Shown here: positions 56,567-59,868 of the stretch, piece after piece
Layout: each line of letters opens with the position of its first letter
How positions within the stretch are numbered: the stretch's first letter is position 1
DNA from: CAZWKQ01 sp964634005
GTDB taxonomy: Bacteria > Bacteroidota > Bacteroidia > Bacteroidales > JACABE01
NCBI GenBank assembly: GCA_964634005.1
Contig: CAZWKQ010000015.1
Location: 1 to 59,868, forward strand
DNA length: 59,868 bases
Direction of reading: 5' to 3'
The notes under the pieces: generated by a model
What the model was told of the DNA's origin: nothing
The model's input: the letters and a program-made list of their open reading frames with translations, nothing else
Database searches by the model: none
Program-made: the position numbers and the translations under genes

Positions 56567-56590
56567 GGTGTAATTAATTAATTATTTATC

Positions 56591-57802
56591 TTAGAAAGAA
56601 AGAATAGATTGTTTTATTCTTTCAACAGCGTCTCTTAGTTGTTCTTCAGTTATAACCAAAGGAGGAGCAAAACGGATTATATGACCGTGAGTTGGTTTTG
56701 CTAAAACGCCGTTTTCGGCCATTTTCAAACAAACATCCCATGCTTCTTTTCCGTTTTTAGGTTTAATTATTACAGCATTTAATAAACCCTTACCTCTTAC
56801 TAATTCTACCATTTCCGACTGGATTTTTTTCATTTCTTCTCTGAAAATGTTTCCAAGATATTCGGCTTTTTCGGCAAGTTTTTCTTCTTTAACAACTTCG
56901 AGAGCAGCAATTGCAACTTTGCTGGCAACGGGATTTCCGCCAAATGTAGAGCCGTGTTCGCCGGGTTTTATGCAAAGCATAATATCGTCATCGGCCAATA
57001 CTGCAGATACAGGGAAAACACCGCCTGATAAAGCTTTTCCTAAAATAAGAACATCAGGACGAACACCTTCGTGGTCGCATGCCAATAATTTACCTGTACG
57101 AGCTATACCGGTTTGAACTTCATCGGCTATGAAAAGTACATTTTTCGATTTACATAAATCGTAAGCCTTTTTCAAATATCCTTCATCAGGAACATAAACA
57201 CCGGCCTCACCCTGAATTGGTTCAACAAGGAAACCGGCAACTGTCGGGTCTTCCAATGCTTTTTCGAGTGCAGGAATATCGTTGTACGGAATTTTTATGA
57301 ATCCCGGAGTATATGGACCAAATCCGTTGTAAGCGTCAGGATCGGTTGACATTGATATTATAGTTATTGTTCTTCCGTGAAAGTTGTTTTCACAAACAAT
57401 AATCTTAGCTTGATTTTCGGGTATTCCTTTTTTCAAGTAAGCCCATTTTCTGGTAAGTTTCAATGCTGTTTCATCAGCTTCGGCTCCGGTATTCATTGGC
57501 AATACCTTATCATATCCGAAATATTCGGTTACATACTTTTCGTATGGTCCTAAACAATCGTTAAAAAATGCTCTTGATGTCAGGGTTATGGTTTTTGCCT
57601 GTTCTATAAGTGCATTGATGATTTTGGGATGACAATGCCCTTGATTTACGGCAGAATATGCCGAAAGGAAATCGTAATACTTTTTACCTTCAACATCCCA
57701 TACAAAAGCTCCTTCTCCTCTACTTAATACCACAGGAAGCGGATGATAATTATGAGCGCCGTAATGGTGCTCCAACTCCATTAATTGTTCTGATTTTGTC
57801 AT
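56591..57802 (-). CDS. rocD: Ornithine aminotransferase
   Basis: This 403-residue class III PLP aminotransferase converts ornithine and 2-oxoglutarate to glutamate semialdehyde and glutamate in arginine/proline metabolism. Typical segments are EHHYGAHNYHPLPVVLSRGE, FFNDCLGPYEKYVTEYFGYD and NTGAEADETALKLTRKWAY. The PLP-binding region is DEVQTGIARTGKLL, and the Schiff-base Lys is in ILGKALSGGVFP. The length is normal. It is a single-gene unit with a terminator. Codons look GC-richer than in neighbouring genes, consistent with high expression. Confidence 0.94.
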   Translation of the reverse strand: MTKSEQLMELEHHYGAHNYHPLPVVLSRGEGAFVWDVEGKKYYDFLSAYSAVNQGHCHPKIINALIEQAKTITLTSRAFFNDCLGPYEKYVTEYFGYDKVLPMNTGAEADETALKLTRKWAYLKKGIPENQAKIIVCENNFHGRTITIISMSTDPDAYNGFGPYTPGFIKIPYNDIPALEKALEDPTVAGFLVEPIQGEAGVYVPDEGYLKKAYDLCKSKNVLFIADEVQTGIARTGKLLACDHEGVRPDVLILGKALSGGVFPVSAVLADDDIMLCIKPGEHGSTFGGNPVASKVAIAALEVVKEEKLAEKAEYLGNIFREEMKKIQSEMVELVRGKGLLNAVIIKPKNGKEAWDVCLKMAENGVLAKPTHGHIIRFAPPLVITEEQLRDAVERIKQSILSF

Positions 57803-57947
57803 ATATTATATTTTTGTTTAAATATTTCTTTCGAGACTTTGCAAAATTATTAATTTAAACGATTTTAAAAAATTTTATCGAAAAAATAACCCGATTTTCT
57901 TAGTCAAAAGAACTTTATTGACTAACTTTATTCTTTAAACGGTCTGC

Positions 57948-59234
57948 TTAATTATTTATGATTTCAGTTAGCTTTTTTGTCAGATTTTTTCTTGTATATT
58001 TATTAATTTCCAAGTAATTACAAACGATATTATTACGGTTTAAATAAATTTTTCTCAGATAATCAAAAATATTATTTGAGTTTTCATAATCAAACACTTC
58101 GCCTGCATTGCATTGATTAATTATTTTTGCAGCATCGCCGTTTAGTGGACCTAAACATATTATGGGTTTATATGAACCTAAATATTCGAAAAGTTTGCCT
58201 GTTAAAATTCCTTCGTTTTTTCCCATTTTGGGAATAATAAGTAAAAGTGCAGAACTTTTAAGCAATTCATTTACAGAATTTTTATGTGGCAAATATTCTT
58301 TAAATTCTACATAATTGTCGAGTTTTAAATTGGTTATTTTTTCGGGTAAACTATCGCTTATTTTTCCGATAAATCGTAGTTTAATATTTGGGTCATGAAA
58401 CTCATTAACAAACTTTTTAAAGGCATCTAAAAAACCGTCAATCTGATAAATATCGGCATAAGTTCCTGTATATGTAATCAGAAATTCATCAGAATCGATA
58501 TTTTTTGCTCTGTCAAAATCGTCCTCATCAAATCCGTTTGGAATGATATGAATTTTATTGTCAATATCGGTTTCGGTTTTTGATTTGAATATTTCTTTAA
58601 TATTTTTACTGACGACAATTATTGCATCAGAATTTTCCAATACCTTTTTTTCATATTTTTTATCAATAGTTTCGGCCAACTTTGTATGATACATTTGTTT
58701 GTAATAATAAATATCCGTCCATGGATCACGCAGGTCGGCTATCCATTTGATTTTATATTTATTTTTCAATTTCAAGCCTATTAATTGGGTTGAGTGCGGG
58801 GGGCTACTTGTTATTACGGCATCAATTTTCTCAGTTTCAATAATTTTGACAGCCATTTTATAAGCATATCGGTTCCATCCTACTCTGGCATCGGGAATAA
58901 AGAAATTTCCTCTGATAAACCTCATTAATTTTTGAAATAATGACGGATTAGATTCGTTGGCAAAACCCGAGTGCGGGATTTCTTTTTTCTTTCCGAGAAT
59001 TTTGTAAAACTCGAAAGGTTCGAATGTAGATGTTTTAAATATTATTATATTTGAAGGAATATCATTTTTTAACGAATTATCAATAAGTTGATACGAGGCT
59101 TTATTTTCATCAACGGTTAAAATTACAGGCTCAACATCGAATTCGGGAAAATATTTTACGAATTTTAGCATTCTTTGAACACCCGCACCTCCCGAAGGTG
59201 GCCAATAATAAGTAATAATTAATACTTTTTTCAT
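57948..59234 (-). CDS. Glycosyltransferase, GT4-like
   Basis: This 428-residue protein is a GT-B-fold glycosyltransferase. The N-terminal domain begins KKVLIITYYWPPSGGAGVQR, the usual start for family 4 enzymes of envelope polysaccharide synthesis. The C-terminal part has FLITYTGTYADIYQIDGFLD and GILTGKLFEYLGSYKPIICL (donor-binding E-x-L-G region). Two ATGs are possible; the one at 59234, directly before KKVLIITYY, is preferred. No other glycan genes are adjacent in the window, so the acceptor is unknown. Confidence 0.85.
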   Translation of the reverse strand: MKKVLIITYYWPPSGGAGVQRMLKFVKYFPEFDVEPVILTVDENKASYQLIDNSLKNDIPSNIIIFKTSTFEPFEFYKILGKKKEIPHSGFANESNPSLFQKLMRFIRGNFFIPDARVGWNRYAYKMAVKIIETEKIDAVITSSPPHSTQLIGLKLKNKYKIKWIADLRDPWTDIYYYKQMYHTKLAETIDKKYEKKVLENSDAIIVVSKNIKEIFKSKTETDIDNKIHIIPNGFDEDDFDRAKNIDSDEFLITYTGTYADIYQIDGFLDAFKKFVNEFHDPNIKLRFIGKISDSLPEKITNLKLDNYVEFKEYLPHKNSVNELLKSSALLLIIPKMGKNEGILTGKLFEYLGSYKPIICLGPLNGDAAKIINQCNAGEVFDYENSNNIFDYLRKIYLNRNNIVCNYLEINKYTRKNLTKKLTEIINN

Positions 59235-59255
59235 CAAGATAAGCAGTATTTGCAA

Positions 59256-59811
59256 TATTTTGCGGTAAAATTAATAACAATTTCTATTTATCGCAAATAA
59301 GACTTAAAAAGAGCTTAGGTGTTAATTTTCAAAAAAATACTGAAATCACGATTATTATAAAAAATTTAATTGAAGCAAAAATTATTTTTTAAACAATTAT
59401 ACAAACCAGCTACAAATGGGCATTGAAGATAAAAATAACAAGATTGATTACTTATTTTTTTATAATTTTTGCCAAAAATTTATTTATCGGGTGTAACTTT
59501 TGAAACCTAAATTCGTATAAATGCAACTTATTTATCTTTAATTTTTATGTATTCGGTTTATTGATAAAATGGATTTTCCGAATAACCACCTTGCAGATAG
59601 ATATTGGTACAGAACACTTCTTCTAAACTAAAATATTTGAGAAAAAATCAGAATAAAGTTTGTTAGAAAAATTATTATACACTAAACAATTTGTAAAACA
59701 ATTATCACTTATAAAAGATTTTTTTTTAATCAGTTTTGGATACAATTAAAAAATATTTTTTTGTATTTCTTTATGTTATGGAAATTTTAATTAATTTAAT
59801 TTTTTTAATAT
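59256..59811. other. Gene-free AT-rich stretch
   Basis: I see no gene, RNA or clear dyad in these 556 bases. A TTTTG at 59734-59738 and TATTTTTTTG at 59754-59763 might be a promoter for the frame that opens at 59812, but the spacing is short. Confidence 0.4.
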
Positions 59812-59868
59812 ATGAAAACACTATTGTCCGATAAAAAATTTAAGAGAAAGAAGACCCTGAGATCTTCT
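59812..59868 (+). CDS. Possible gene start cut by the window edge
   Basis: An ATG opens a frame of 19 codons (MKTLLSDKKFKRKKTLRSS) that stays open to the end of the window. A long AT-rich leader and a promoter-like sequence precede it. Too little is present to name a product; it may also be a chance frame. Confidence 0.3.
   Translation, partial: MKTLLSDKKFKRKKTLRSS

Noticed and set aside
1..59868. tRNA, rRNA or transposase genes that could mark an island border
   Set aside because: I looked for tRNA-like T-loops, rRNA segments and transposase or integrase frames and saw none; the CRISPR island borders here are defined only by gene content.

Overview
The window looks like chromosome of a member of the Bacteroidota (Bacteroidetes), probably Bacteroidales-like. 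The base composition is strongly AT-rich. Promoter -7 elements fit TAnnTTTG. Several lipoproteins carry Bacteroidetes-type lipoboxes, one secreted protein ends in a type IX secretion (T9SS) sorting domain, and the housekeeping sets (rsfS-ftsH-cdsA-psd-lolD, gyrB, murD, recQ, rocD) fit this phylum.

Layout. 1-5.7 kb: + strand housekeeping run rsfS, ftsH, a LUD-domain gene, a DUF2007 gene, cdsA, psd, lolD. 5.7-7.3 kb: corA and an XRE regulator on the - strand, then a 595-base AT-rich gap full of TTACA-N2-TGTAA sites. 7.9-17.9 kb: + strand envelope genes (thioredoxin-like, O-antigen-ligase-like, T9SS cargo, lipoprotein, secreted protein, ABCG-type transporter, DUF1338 dioxygenase). 17.9-21.1 kb: a SiaC-like protein and a TPR-SpoIIE phosphatase fused to a SiaB-like kinase. 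21.3-22.1 kb: a lipoprotein. 22.2-28.8 kb: a 229-base tandem repeat running into a CRISPR array of 82 repeats and 81 spacers. 28.9-47.9 kb: a type III-A CRISPR-Cas island. 48.1-59.2 kb: gyrB, yqgE, a murL-murD pair, a small lipoprotein, trmH, recQ, rocD and a glycosyltransferase. The last 0.6 kb is non-coding up to a possible gene start at the window edge.

The CRISPR island is the most unusual part. An adaptation operon on the - strand runs HNH nuclease, unknown 179-aa protein, DUF4407-like membrane protein, cas1, a CRISPR-associated primase-polymerase (CAPP), a long cas2 and a TPR/cold-shock-domain protein, ending at the array leader. A WYL-family regulator is transcribed divergently. The interference operon on the - strand is cas10-csm2-csm3-csm4-csm5, with cas6 upstream under its own promoter. 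Between the two lie csm6 (CARF-HEPN), two small genes (one a possible ring-nuclease-like protein) and two AAA/DUF4143 ATPases with their own promoters.

The promoter of the adaptation operon and that of cas10 share an exact 20-base operator core, followed in both by 7 bases and then TAATTTTGTA. The same operator overlaps the promoter of the WYL gene. I infer that the WYL protein co-regulates adaptation and interference. The spacers read as sense coding sequence on the + strand while the array appears to be transcribed from the - strand, so crRNAs would be antisense to target mRNAs, as a type III system needs. Several spacer groups come from overlapping or variant versions of the same target site.

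All function calls are from sequence reading without database searches.
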